Below are positions 9,437 through 17,495 of a stretch of 64,000 nt of DNA, one piece after another. The stretch is from RYN-230 sp963760405 (lineage in GTDB: Bacteria > Actinomycetota > Actinomycetes > Streptosporangiales > Streptosporangiaceae), in the NCBI GenBank assembly GCA_963760405.1, contig CAVXCV010000002.1, positions 682,001 through 746,000 of the forward strand, given 5' to 3'. A program made the position numbers and the translations under genes. The notes under the pieces were generated by a model. That model saw only the letters and a list, made by a program, of their open reading frames with translations, was not told where the DNA came from and made no database searches. The first letter of the stretch is position 1. Every line of letters begins with the position of its first letter.

Positions 9437-10252
9437 TTATGAGCTGGGCGCCGCCGGGATCGCGCGGCCCGCGAGCCAGCTGAGCACCTGCCGCGCTTGC
9501 GGCACGGTCCAGCTCTCAGCCGGATTGGGATGGTAGAGGTTGTGGTAGCCCTGCGGATCCATGAACCGCATCAGCGTCGGCGGCAGCGTGCTGCCGCGGG
9601 CGTCGGCGGCGGCGTTGGCGACGTAGCGCTCTTTCCCGTCCGGGGACAGGAAGATCAAGGTGTCGCTGTGCGAGACGTCGTAGGTCAGCTTCTGGCCGGT
9701 GAGCCAGTCCGTGGCGGGCGGGCTGCCTTCGGGCACCCGGTGGAAGTAGATGTAGAAGAAATTGCACAGCGTGGCGGTGCCGGCCACGGTGGTGGCGGTC
9801 AGCAGCGTCCAATCCCGCCGCGGCCCGCCGAACAGCTTCTGGTAAGCGGCCAGCCGGGCCGGCGTGTCGCGCTGCGGGTCGACCGTGAGCTCCAGCAGCG
9901 CGACCTTCCCGGTGAGCCCGGCGGCCTGGACCTGGCGGGCCAGCGCGGCGGTGTTGGCCGAGATCATCGGGCACATGTCCTGGCACAGGGTGATGAAGTC
10001 CGCGATCATCACGATCTTGCCGCGGTAGGCCGCGAGCGTGGTGCGCTGCCCGGCCGCGGTGGTCAGCGGCAGCTGCGAGACCGAAGCGGGCAACGGCGTG
10101 TTCATCACCGCTCCGCCCAGCGCGGCGGGCGGCCGCAGCTGGCTGGCGGCACCGTGCTGCTGGGCCGGGCTGCCACAGGCCGCCACACTGAGGCCGAGCA
10201 AGGCAGCAGCGGCCGCCACCCGGCCGCGACGCCGCAACCACAGCAGGCGCAT
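9437..10252 (-). CDS. SCO1/SenC family copper chaperone lipoprotein
   Basis: The 271-residue protein begins with a lipoprotein signal peptide (LLGLSVAACGS, lipid Cys near residue 27) and continues as a SCO1/SenC domain. CQDMC (Cys90, Cys94) and His195 in VSHSDTLIFLS are the three copper ligands of the family; LLELTVDPQRDTPARLAAYQKLFG is also typical. The ATG at 10252 is preceded by GGAGG. The product probably delivers Cu to the CuA centre of the aa3-type oxidase or keeps its cysteines reduced, on the outer face of the membrane. It is a second SCO1 domain in the window, distinct from the fusion at 1485-3329, and sits downstream of no obvious operon partner. Confidence 0.88.
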   Translation of the reverse strand: MRLLWLRRRGRVAAAAALLGLSVAACGSPAQQHGAASQLRPPAALGGAVMNTPLPASVSQLPLTTAAGQRTTLAAYRGKIVMIADFITLCQDMCPMISANTAALARQVQAAGLTGKVALLELTVDPQRDTPARLAAYQKLFGGPRRDWTLLTATTVAGTATLCNFFYIYFHRVPEGSPPATDWLTGQKLTYDVSHSDTLIFLSPDGKERYVANAAADARGSTLPPTLMRFMDPQGYHNLYHPNPAESWTVPQARQVLSWLAGRAIPAAPSS

Positions 10253-11367
10253 GACAGGGCCTCCAAGGGGCTAGCGGCGGCTGTAGCCGCCATAATGTTG
10301 TCGCCGCCGGGCGGCTGTGTGTGATCGGCCTTCGGCTGACGGCGTCACGCGACGGCCTCCCCGCCGTCGCCGAGGCGCCCACGACGACCAGCGGAGGCGA
10401 TAACCAGCCCGGCGGAGCCGGATCGCCTACCGCCGTTGACCAGTGCTGCCGCCGCGGTGGGACCAGGACTGTGACGAGGGGACTCCTCACCGCTTCCCGG
10501 CCGCGCCAGCGGGTTCACGCCGAGCCGCAACGCCTACCCCGATTCTTCAATCAGGCGGATACCGCACGTCGAGCTGTCACCATCTGTAAAGAAACGCCAG
10601 TGCCTAGTGTAGGCGTCAGATGTCCGGCGGCCAATCCCGGCCGACCGGAGCCGGCACGGCGAACGTCACCGCGTCAGGGTGAACATCGCCCAGCGATTAC
10701 GGTCAGGCCCGATACGATTGCTCCGTATCCCTCTGGAGTGACGTTCGGTATTCATAGCGAATGACGCGCAACACCCGCGCCGCAACACCGAACGACAAAG
10801 CCTTGCGACCAGTCCGGCGCCGTCACGAGTGCCTTGCCGAGAATGCACCACCTGACACGCTGGCACGAGGAGTGACTACCCGAAATCGATCGTTCACGGA
10901 CACCACCGCCGGTGGGGATTCCCGCAGGAGCCGCGTGTACGCATGCCGCGTCCCGCGCCTTTGTAAGGCGGCCGGCGGTTACCGCTACAGCTACCATGAT
11001 TATGATGCGCAGCAAGAGCGAAGGTACTGCCCTGTTGCGTTCCGTTCTTTACCCTTGACGCCACAGGCTTGTGCGTACCTACGGCGAGCGCATGCTGACT
11101 TGCATTTCGGCGAGTTCCTGGCATCCATATCGGATGATCTGTGCAGGCACAGCACCAAGCGACTGATCGTCTAGCCACGCAAATAATCGGCGATCTGCTA
11201 TGCACGGACGGCCCAGTACCCCAGTGACATGCGCACGCTACGTGCTCAAGGCCGATCCGACGGCGAAATCGGGAGAGGCATGCTCCGTTAGTCGTGTCGA
11301 GATTAGCGGATTCGCCTTAAAGCGCCCGCTCATTCATGGCTAACTCGGCCTTCCCGATGGCTGCCAA
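10253..11367. other. 1.1 kb gene-poor stretch
   Basis: No supported gene was found on either strand. Base composition is more AT-rich than its neighbours, especially 10540-10760 and 10980-11340, and frames are broken or lack family resemblance. It separates the SCO1 gene from the relaxase and may be degraded DNA of a mobile element. Confidence 0.5.
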
Positions 11368-13341
11368 TTACCGCCGACGTGAAGCCGCAGGTCCAGGTGG
11401 AGCGCCCGTAGCGCAGCGAGGACGAACGACCTGGAGGTGAGGCTTCGCGTGGGTCACACTCAGGCAACCAGGGCAGGCTTCTAGGAACGAGATCAGCTGC
11501 GAGTCAGCATCAACGAGCGGCCTGGCGCGGACCGGCGGCGGCGCCGCGCGTGGCCGAGAGCGCAGCTCAGCAGAGTCCTGCGCCGCAGCCATACGCAAGG
11601 CGTCAACCAGTGGCACCGGGAAGTCAGCCTGAGCCCGGTCGGCCGGATCACCGGGCCGGTCCGCCCGGGCGTGAGCCTGCCTGGGATGTGGCGCCCGTCC
11701 CCGCGCCTGGGCGAACGCGGCATGCAGATCCTCTGCGGCTCGGCGGGCGGCTGCGGCCTGGGCGCCATGGGCCTGCGCCTGCCGCAGCCCCGCCACCGCA
11801 TCGATGAGCGCCGCCAGGTTCGCGGCCAGCGCACCGGCCCCCAGGAGGCCATCGCGGCCGTCGCCGGCCATCGCGAGCAGCCGCGCTGCCGCCCGCAACC
11901 GCTCACCCTCCCCGCTGCGGCGCGGAACGCGGCCATAGGGCGTGCGGGCGGCCCGGTCATAACGGTCCGCGGCGCAGCGCAGGACCCGGCTGCCGGTCGC
12001 CCGCGCCGCCGCATGCAACGCGTCCGCCGCCGCCCATGCCGCATCCGCCCCGCGGCCAGGATCACCGCCGGTGCAGCGGCGCAGGTGCTCCGCCGCCGCA
12101 GCGGCCTGGCGGGCCGCGTGCCTGTAGACCTCGGTACGTTCCGGAGCAGTGAACCGCACCGCCCCGGAACGCTCCGTGGCCGGGTTATGTCCCTGGGCCC
12201 AGGCGTCCCGCAGCCGGGGCAGGCTCAGCGACTCGTGCAGCCGCCCACCGCCGTACCAGCGGAGCGCGCCGTCCCGGGCGGTGCAGCCGGGGAGCGTCAC
12301 CGCATACCCCGTGACCTCACCCGGATGAATGTCGCTGAGCCGTTCCCGCACCAGCACCCCTGCCGCGCGCAGCCGGGCGAAGAAGTCCTGCTCCTCCATG
12401 ACCTGCCCAGCGGCCTGGGCCACGGTAGCCCGTAGCACGGCCCGGATCGCCGGTGGCGGCAGGTCCGCCGCCCCGGCCAGCGGATCACGAGCGGCTGGGT
12501 GCGCCCACCGGGCGCGTAGCTTCGGCAGTGTGAAGTCCGCGGCGAGCTTCCCGCCGCCGTACCAGATGACCTGCCCATCCCTGGTGGTGTGCTCGGGCAG
12601 GCCGGCCGCGTACCCCGTCACTTCACCCGGGTGCACGGTGCTGTGCCGTTCCCGCACCAGTACCCCGGCCTGGGCGAGCCGGGTGAAGAACTCGGCCTCG
12701 GTGCGTGCTCCGGCCGCCGCGGTGCACACCTCCCGCCGCAGCCGCACCCGGGGCGCCTCCTCCTGTCCCAGGCGGGCCGCGTGTTCCGTCTCGGCGCGGG
12801 TGGCCCGGCGCGCCGCGGTGCGATCCGCCGGAGCGGTAGCCCGCAGCCCGAGCTGGCGTTCGGCGTCCCGGCAGGCATCCCGCAGCTTGTAATAGCCGTT
12901 CCACAGGTCCGGCCGGCGCCGGTCCTGGCGGGCCAGCGTCGCCACCAGGTGAATGTGATCGGCGCCGTGGCGGACCGCGACCCACCGCACGCCCAGCTCA
13001 TCACCCTCGGACGCCAGCCCGCTCCGGTCCATGATCTGCGTGGCGACGTGCGACCATTCGGCGTCGGACAGCAGCCGGTCTTGCGGCGCGGCGCGGACGG
13101 CGCAGTGCCAGACCGGCTGGGCGTAGTTGTCCCCGTCCAGCGCGGCCAGGGGCTGGTCCAGCAGCCCGGCCAGCCGCCGCAGATCCCGCGACCCGTTCGG
13201 TCGGCGTTCGGGCTCCAGTTCGGCCGGGTCACCGAACCCGGCGACCAGGTGCGGGTCGGTATGCTCATTCGCCTTTCCCGGCCCGTACAAGTAGTACAGC
13301 AGCCGCCGGGCATTGGTGCCGCGGATCACTTTCCCGATCAC
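11368..13341 (-). CDS. relaxase/mobilization nuclease
   Basis: This 657-residue protein starts IGKVIRGTNARRLLYYLYGPGKANEH, the opening of the actinobacterial MobA/VirD2-like relaxases, with candidate catalytic Tyr residues near 16-19. The metal-binding three-His motif is HGADHIH at 125-131. Relaxases nick one strand at oriT and stay covalently bound during conjugal transfer. A block of about 60 residues is duplicated: FFTRLAQAGVLVRER...RW near 215-285 and FFARLRAAGVLVRER...AW near 320-390, both with HPGEVTGYA and WYGGG motifs. The GTG at 13341 has GGGAG eight bases upstream and leaves 19 bp after the mobC stop; a longer start at 13398 would overlap mobC. No type IV secretion gene or integrase is in the window, so the element may be mobilizable only or a remnant. 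Confidence 0.85.
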   Translation of the reverse strand: MIGKVIRGTNARRLLYYLYGPGKANEHTDPHLVAGFGDPAELEPERRPNGSRDLRRLAGLLDQPLAALDGDNYAQPVWHCAVRAAPQDRLLSDAEWSHVATQIMDRSGLASEGDELGVRWVAVRHGADHIHLVATLARQDRRRPDLWNGYYKLRDACRDAERQLGLRATAPADRTAARRATRAETEHAARLGQEEAPRVRLRREVCTAAAGARTEAEFFTRLAQAGVLVRERHSTVHPGEVTGYAAGLPEHTTRDGQVIWYGGGKLAADFTLPKLRARWAHPAARDPLAGAADLPPPAIRAVLRATVAQAAGQVMEEQDFFARLRAAGVLVRERLSDIHPGEVTGYAVTLPGCTARDGALRWYGGGRLHESLSLPRLRDAWAQGHNPATERSGAVRFTAPERTEVYRHAARQAAAAAEHLRRCTGGDPGRGADAAWAAADALHAAARATGSRVLRCAADRYDRAARTPYGRVPRRSGEGERLRAAARLLAMAGDGRDGLLGAGALAANLAALIDAVAGLRQAQAHGAQAAAARRAAEDLHAAFAQARGRAPHPRQAHARADRPGDPADRAQADFPVPLVDALRMAAAQDSAELRSRPRAAPPPVRARPLVDADSQLISFLEACPGCLSVTHAKPHLQVVRPRCATGAPPGPAASRRR

Positions 13342-13360
13342 CTGGAACGCTCCCGACGGT

Positions 13361-13753
13361 TCACGGAATGCTCCGGCGCACCTGCCCCGCCGCCTCATCC
13401 AGCCGCCGGATCACCCGCACGCAAAACTCCGCCGACGGCAGCAGATCCTCACCCCGCTGCCCGGTCGCATTCAACCGCGCCACCGCCTGATTGAAGTTCG
13501 TGCCCACCCGCCGCACCAGCCCCGTCGCCGCCATCAGCTCACCCAGCGCCTCCCGCAACGGCGAGGCCGCCCGCGCCTGGACCCCGCGCGCCGCCGCCAA
13601 CGTCACCTGCGCAGCGAACGCACCGCGGGCCAGTCCGGCGCGCGCTGCCGCGCCGCTGACCTGATCGAACTCGTCCTGGGTCAGCGAGAACTGCACCACC
13701 TTCGGCCGTGACACCGCCTGCCGCGACCGCCGCCGCACCGCTCCCTCGGTCAT
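13361..13753 (-). CDS. MobC-like relaxosome accessory protein
   Basis: The C-terminal part has the MobC signature (LVRRVGTNFNQAVARLNATG) and the central part is a ribbon-helix-helix-like DNA-binding region (VVQFSLTQDEFDQVSGAAARAG). MobC proteins bind oriT and help the relaxase open the strands. I prefer ATG 13753 (130 residues) because purine-rich GGGATCGGGGTGG precedes it. The frame stays open to an ATG at 13864, but that start has no ribosome binding site and lies inside an inverted repeat. It is immediately upstream of the relaxase gene, as in other mob operons. Confidence 0.75.
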   Translation of the reverse strand: MTEGAVRRRSRQAVSRPKVVQFSLTQDEFDQVSGAAARAGLARGAFAAQVTLAAARGVQARAASPLREALGELMAATGLVRRVGTNFNQAVARLNATGQRGEDLLPSAEFCVRVIRRLDEAAGQVRRSIP

Positions 13754-13860
13754 GATGACCACCCCGATCCCTAACCGATGCTCGTCCCCGTCCGGGACCG
13801 CGCCCGGTCCCTGCCATCCCGCCGGACGGCCCTGGCGGGTCGGCGAGGGGGTGGTTGCCT

Positions 13861-13905
13861 CCATTGTTTATCTATGGGCCGCGCCGGTCCAGAGATAAAC
13901 AATGG
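13861..13905. promoter_or_regulatory. 13-bp inverted repeat upstream of mobC; oriT or operator candidate
   Basis: CCATTGTTTATCT (13861-13873) is repeated exactly in inverted form at 13893-13905 with a 19-base spacer. The flank is unusually AT-rich and contains another hairpin (ATATCCT 13947-13953 / AGGATAT 13959-13965) and extra TTATCTA copies. Position and symmetry fit an oriT with a relaxase/MobC-bound repeat, or an autoregulatory operator. The nic site cannot be assigned from sequence alone. Confidence 0.5.
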
Positions 13906-14052
13906 TTATCTACATCTTGCTGCTCAGCTTTTCTAAATGATCAAGAATATCCTGCCATAGGATATCAGTCAGCAGTGATAAACGACATTGGATGGCACAC
14001 ATCGAACTAGTCCAGCAGAAGACGGACTGGCTTTCGTGAAACGGCGACCACA

Positions 14053-14856
14053 TTGACGTTCACCGAAGGGCCGTCCCCAGAACTGCCATGTCCGGCCACT
14101 CTCTGCAGCCTCGGCCTGGCGATGGGTGGTGATCACGCTGAGAATGACGTCGTGGCACTTGACGATCTCGGTGAGGCCGAGCGAGCTCTGTGGGCAGCGT
14201 TCCCAGTGGGCAGGTGGGTGGACTTGCGGACCGGGGACCCCTCGAAGGACGATCTTGAAACGGCCGATCAATGGGGACCGGATCGAACGATCCGTGCCGA
14301 GGTCATTGCTGCGCTGCTCCTTGGAGCCAGGACGGCCGAGCCTGGCCAGTTTCCAGCGGTGCGCCTGCGCGGGGGGCGCATCGTAGGGCGCCTCGACGTG
14401 ATGGGCGCGACAGTGAATTGTGCCCTGGTCTGCGAGGGTTGCCGATTCGACACGGCACCCAGGTTCGTAGAAGCGACCACGAAGACTGTGCGTTTCGTCA
14501 ACAGTAGCCTCGCTGGTTTCAACGGCGCGCGGATGCGCGTCGAGGGAATCCTCAACCTTTACCGGACCAAGGTGGGCGCTGTGTTCCGGCTCGACGGCGC
14601 CACGGTCACCGGTGAGGTAACTCTGCGTGAGGCAGTAATCGCTGCTACTCAGGGCGAAGCGGTGGCAGCGCGTGGCTTGACCGTGGATGGGGATCTGGAC
14701 TGCAGGGACATGATCACCGACGGCCCGGTCCGGTTGAGGAACGCGCGCATCAGTGGCTCTGTGTACCTGGCTGGAGCAAAGCTCAGCTCGCACGGGTCGC
14801 CGGCTCTGGACGCCACGAACGCGGTGATCGGTGCGGGTTCGACGGTGACCGGATGA
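14053..14856 (+). CDS. pentapeptide-like membrane-associated protein, N-terminal part (split gene)
   Basis: The 5' half of a family annotated in Streptomyces as membrane-associated 'oxidoreductase'. It opens with LGEAERALWAAFPVGRWVDLRTGDP...WGPDRTIRAEVIAALLLG and continues as repeated beta-strand units (VRLRGGRIVGRLDVMGATV, LRNARISGSVYLAGA) resembling a pentapeptide-repeat helix. The conserved part begins near 14150, so the true start may be GTG 14152 or ATG 14122. It stops at 14854-14856 inside GGATGATCG, where the next frame opens with an overlapping ATG (ATGA). Homologues as I know them are single proteins of about 500-570 residues, so this looks like one gene divided by a one-base frame change. 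No catalytic function is established. Confidence 0.55.
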   Translation: MTFTEGPSPELPCPATLCSLGLAMGGDHAENDVVALDDLGEAERALWAAFPVGRWVDLRTGDPSKDDLETADQWGPDRTIRAEVIAALLLGARTAEPGQFPAVRLRGGRIVGRLDVMGATVNCALVCEGCRFDTAPRFVEATTKTVRFVNSSLAGFNGARMRVEGILNLYRTKVGAVFRLDGATVTGEVTLREAVIAATQGEAVAARGLTVDGDLDCRDMITDGPVRLRNARISGSVYLAGAKLSSHGSPALDATNAVIGAGSTVTG

Positions 14857-15761
14857 TCGTGGAAGGGGAGACGCGGTTGCGTCACACCCGGATCGCCGGA
14901 AGCCTTCAGCTTGTTGCAGCTCAGCTGCACGATCTCGGCGGCATCGCATTGCTCATGGCGCCCATCGACGTCACCGCTGACATGTTCTGCAACGAAATGA
15001 CAGTCACTGGCGGCATCGACCTGACGGATGCCAAGATCGGGAGTCACCTTGACCTGAAGCAAGCGCGGCTGATCAACCCCGGAGGCATTGCCCTGGTCGT
15101 TCATGGGCTGCAGGCGGCGCAGGTCTCGATCCTCCCCGCCGAACCCATCCAGGGCACCGTGGACCTTAGCCACGCCCGCATCGGTGTCTTGCGCGATGAT
15201 CCACACACCTGGCCGGCCGAGTTCCGCTTCGGCGGGTTGACCTACCAAGCCCTGGAGCCGCAGCTTCCGGCTCAGCAGCGGCTTGACTGGCTCGCCCGGG
15301 ACTCAGGTGGCCACTCTCCTGAACCGTACGAGCAGCTGGCAGCTTTGTACGCCAGGACTGGCTTGCCTGCCGAGGCACGCCGGGTGCTGTACGCCGCGGA
15401 GCGCCGCCAGCGGGCCGCGAAGACCCTCCCCGGTCGCATGTGGAGCCGATTGCAAGACATCACCGTCGGCTATGGTTACCGGCCAGCCCGAGCTGGGGTC
15501 TGGCTAGCAGCGCTCCTGGCCATCGGAAGCATCACCTACGCGCTCGCTCCCCCGGCACCACTCAATACGGGCGGAGCCCCGCACTTCAACCCGGTTATCT
15601 ACACCCTGGACTTGCTCCTGCCCGTAGTAGATCTTGGCCGGAAGCACGCCTTCAACCCGGCCGGTGCGGAACAGTGGCTGTCTTACCTGCTGATTGCCGC
15701 TGGATGGGCGCTGGCCACCACCATCGCTACCAGCGCCGCGCGCATCATTAGCCGACGGTAG
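14853..15761 (+). CDS. pentapeptide-like membrane-associated protein, C-terminal part (split gene)
   Basis: This continues the repeat units of the preceding frame (LRHTRIAGSLQLVAAQL, GIDLTDAKIGSHLDLKQARL, GTVDLSHARIGVL). A helical segment follows (PAQQRLDWLARD...YEQLAALYARTGLPAEARRVLYAAERRQR), then two to three membrane helices near residues 210-295 (GVWLAALLAIGSITYALAP; YLLIAAGWALATTIATSAARII). The layout of repeats, TPR-like helices and a C-terminal membrane anchor matches the family's C-terminal half. The ATG overlaps the upstream stop by four bases, so it could be made by translational reinitiation if the split is real. The soluble part should be cytoplasmic. Confidence 0.6.
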   Translation: MIVEGETRLRHTRIAGSLQLVAAQLHDLGGIALLMAPIDVTADMFCNEMTVTGGIDLTDAKIGSHLDLKQARLINPGGIALVVHGLQAAQVSILPAEPIQGTVDLSHARIGVLRDDPHTWPAEFRFGGLTYQALEPQLPAQQRLDWLARDSGGHSPEPYEQLAALYARTGLPAEARRVLYAAERRQRAAKTLPGRMWSRLQDITVGYGYRPARAGVWLAALLAIGSITYALAPPAPLNTGGAPHFNPVIYTLDLLLPVVDLGRKHAFNPAGAEQWLSYLLIAAGWALATTIATSAARIISRR

Positions 15762-15997
15762 CGGCATCAGCACCGAAGGCCTCCACCGCCCTGGGATGGG
15801 ACAGCTGCAGCCGTATGGCGTGCCAGGGCCAAGCCGTAGGAACCGGCCTGCACAAGGCGACGACCTGGACAAGGCGACGGCATATGTTCACAAAGCCCAG
15901 AACGAGGCCTCCAAGCAGTTCCCATGACCGACGCCCGGTGCCACCTGCTGCCGCCTGGTGACGGCAGAACCCACGGACAAACGACGGACAAATGATC
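15762..15997. other. intergenic, no gene seen
   Basis: The stretch between the split pentapeptide gene and the tRNA-Glu terminator. A short open frame ends at 15927, but nothing supports it as a gene. Confidence 0.5.
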
Positions 15998-16032
15998 AAG
16001 GCCCGGTCCCCCTGAGCGGGTGACCGGGCCTT
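15998..16032. terminator. hairpin terminator after tRNA-Glu
   Basis: AAGGCCCGGTC (15998-16008) pairs perfectly with GACCGGGCCTT (16022-16032) across a 13-base loop. It lies about 20 bases beyond the 3' end of the minus-strand tRNA-Glu and could also end transcription arriving on the plus strand. Confidence 0.65.
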
Positions 16033-16051
16033 TGACCTGCTACTTCACTCG

Positions 16052-16124
16052 TAGCCCCGACCGGATTTGAACCGGCGCTACCGCCTTGAGAGGGCGGCGT
16101 CCTGGGCCACTAGACGACGGGGCC
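16052..16124 (-). tRNA. tRNA-Glu (CUC anticodon)
   Basis: On the minus strand 73 bases fold as a cloverleaf. The acceptor stem is GGCCCCG with CGGGGCT plus discriminator A, the T-arm is CCGGTTCAAATCCGG, and the anticodon loop CTCTCAA has CTC as anticodon. Genomic sequence has no encoded CCA. The 3' end faces the mobilization genes, which makes it a plausible integration target. No second copy of its 3' end was noticed in the window. Confidence 0.95.
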
Positions 16125-16141
16125 AGACACTGCATGGTAGG

Positions 16142-16191
16142 GCACCGCGCGGTGCACCGCCAAACTGACGCCAGCGGCAAACTGACGCCAG
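16142..16191. repeat. palindrome and 17-bp tandem duplication upstream of tRNA-Glu
   Basis: GCACCGCGCGGTGC (16142-16155) is a perfect 14-bp palindrome. CAAACTGACGCCAG occurs at 16161-16174 and again at 16178-16191, a 17-bp period. Both lie within 70 bp of the tRNA 5' end and may belong to its promoter region or be slippage products. Confidence 0.5.
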
Positions 16192-16264
16192 GGCCCGCGT
16201 CTCGCGAAATCCCACCTGTCTGGAAACTTCGCATGACATAAGGATTCAGGGGTACATCGCGGCC

Positions 16265-16585
16265 ATGTTGGCATTCATCATCATCCTGATCGTCGTCGGG
16301 CTGATCGCCGGGGCGATCGCCCGGCTGATCGTCCCCGGCCGTGATCCCATCGGGCTGATCGGCACTATCGTGCTCGGCATCCTGGGATCCTTCCTCGGCG
16401 GGTTCATCCTGAACCTGATCGAGTACCACACCCTCTCCGTGACCTCTATCCACGCGGTGGGCATTCTCGGCTCAGCGCTGGGCGCCATCATCCTGCTGAT
16501 CCTCTACCGGCTGTCCGGGCACGAGCGCGGGCACAAGCGCTACGGGCGCACCCGGAGCCGGACCCGGCGGCGGCGCTGGATCTGA
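16265..16585 (+). CDS. GlsB/YeaQ/YmgE family small membrane protein
   Basis: A 106-residue protein with three hydrophobic helices and the glycine-rich pattern of the GlsB/YeaQ/YmgE ('transglycosylase-associated') family: FIIILIVVGLIAGAIARLIVPG, GLIGTIVLGILGSFLGGFI, ILGSALGAIILLILYR. It ends in a long Arg-rich cytoplasmic tail (GHKRYGRTRSRTRRRR), longer than in typical 80-90 residue members. Members are stress-associated inner membrane proteins of unknown biochemical role. It sits alone between the two tRNA genes, divergent from tRNA-Glu. Confidence 0.85.
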   Translation: MLAFIIILIVVGLIAGAIARLIVPGRDPIGLIGTIVLGILGSFLGGFILNLIEYHTLSVTSIHAVGILGSALGAIILLILYRLSGHERGHKRYGRTRSRTRRRRWI

Positions 16586-16691
16586 TCCCGGGACCTGGCT
16601 GGGGCATGACCCCGGTGGCGTTGCGGATCAAGCAGGAGGCCGGGCGGGCCGCGTCCTGGGTGGCATGACCCGCCCCGGCTGAGCGTTGCTG

Positions 16692-17132
16692 ATGGGCATG
16701 GACGTCAAGACAGCCGTGGCCCGCTGGCAGCTCTCCCCGCATCCGGAAGGCGGGTTCTTCCGGGAGACCTACCGGTCGCCGCTGGGCACGACGCCCCCAG
16801 GCTGGCCGGGTGAGCGGGCGCTGGCCACCGCGATCCTGTACCTGCTGCCGGCCGGGCAGCGGTCCGCGTGGCACCGGGTCCGCGGCGACGAGCTGTGGCT
16901 CTGGCAGGGCGGCGCGCCGATGGCGCTGAGCATCAGCGAGATGGCCCCGGACGGTGCGACGGGAGTGATGATCATGCTCGGGCCGGACCCGGAGGCCGGT
17001 CACGAACCGCAGGCACTGGTGCCGGGGCGGAGCTGGCAGAGCGCCGAGCCGGGCGGCGGCACCTGGTCCCTGGTGGCGTGCGTGGTGGCGCCGGGCTTTG
17101 ACTTCAACGACTTCGAGCTGCTCGGGCACTGA
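16692..17132 (+). CDS. cupin family protein, DUF985
   Basis: This is about 146 residues with the DUF985 cupin pattern: WQLSPHPEGGFFRETYRS near the start, AILYLLPAGQRSAWHRVRGDELWLWQGG in the middle (metal-site-like His and Glu), and a WSLVACVVAPGFDFNDFELL ending. The fold is a small beta-barrel; proteins of this group are of unknown substrate and often miscalled as isomerases. I take ATG 16692 or 16698 as the start. It is a single gene convergent with tRNA-Gln. Confidence 0.82.
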   Translation: MGMDVKTAVARWQLSPHPEGGFFRETYRSPLGTTPPGWPGERALATAILYLLPAGQRSAWHRVRGDELWLWQGGAPMALSISEMAPDGATGVMIMLGPDPEAGHEPQALVPGRSWQSAEPGGGTWSLVACVVAPGFDFNDFELLGH

Positions 17133-17198
17133 ACCTGGGCAAAGACGAGGGCCACCGGCCGGACCCACGGAGGGACCCTGCCTGTGACCCTGACCTGC

Positions 17199-17269
17199 TG
17201 GGGTACCAGGACTCGAACCTAGACTAACGGGGCCAGAACCCGTCGGGCTGCCAATTACCCCATACCCCA
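17199..17269 (-). tRNA. tRNA-Gln (CUG anticodon)
   Basis: On the minus strand 71 bases fold as tRNA-Gln. The acceptor TGGGGTA pairs with TACCCCA, the T-arm contains GGTTCGAGTCC, and anticodon CTG lies in loop TTCTGGC. It is paired with the tRNA-Glu gene 1.1 kb away on the same strand, a common actinobacterial arrangement. Confidence 0.95.
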
Positions 17270-17366
17270 TTGCGCCGGGCGACACAGCGAACCACTGCAC
17301 CCGCGAACCGCACCGCGCCTAGGCAGTGTAGCCGAACACCGGCGGTCCCGCGAAAGCACAACACAG

Positions 17367-17495
17367 CTACACCAGGGGACCGGTCGGCGAGGGCACCAGC
17401 AGCCGCCGGGTCGTCTCCAGCCCCCACCCGTCCAGCGAGTACAGCCCGTCCCCGGAGGAGCGCAGCCCGCCGTACCGCCCGATCACCGCGGCCCG
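17367..17495 (-). pseudogene. possible 3' fragment of an unidentified gene
   Basis: Reading leftward, about 42 codons (IGRYGGLRSSGDGLYSLDGWG, then RRLLVPSPTGPLV and a stop) have protein-like composition. The frame upstream of 17495 runs into the opposite-strand glycosidase fragment and looks non-coding. I do not recognise the family. It may be the C-terminus of a gene truncated at a rearrangement point. Confidence 0.25.

Noticed and set aside
10752..11205. Short overlapping frames in the gene-poor stretch
   Set aside because: Both strands have similar frames with Arg/Cys/His-rich composition and no recognisable domain.
15694..15927. Short plus-strand frame ending DDLDKATAYVHKAQNEASKQFP
   Set aside because: The ending looks protein-like, but the remainder overlaps the pentapeptide gene and has no ribosome binding site; too little support.
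16052..16124. tRNA-Glu 3' end as a proven attachment site of the mob element
   Set aside because: No integrase and no direct repeat of the tRNA 3' end was found within the window; only the neighbourhood is suggestive.
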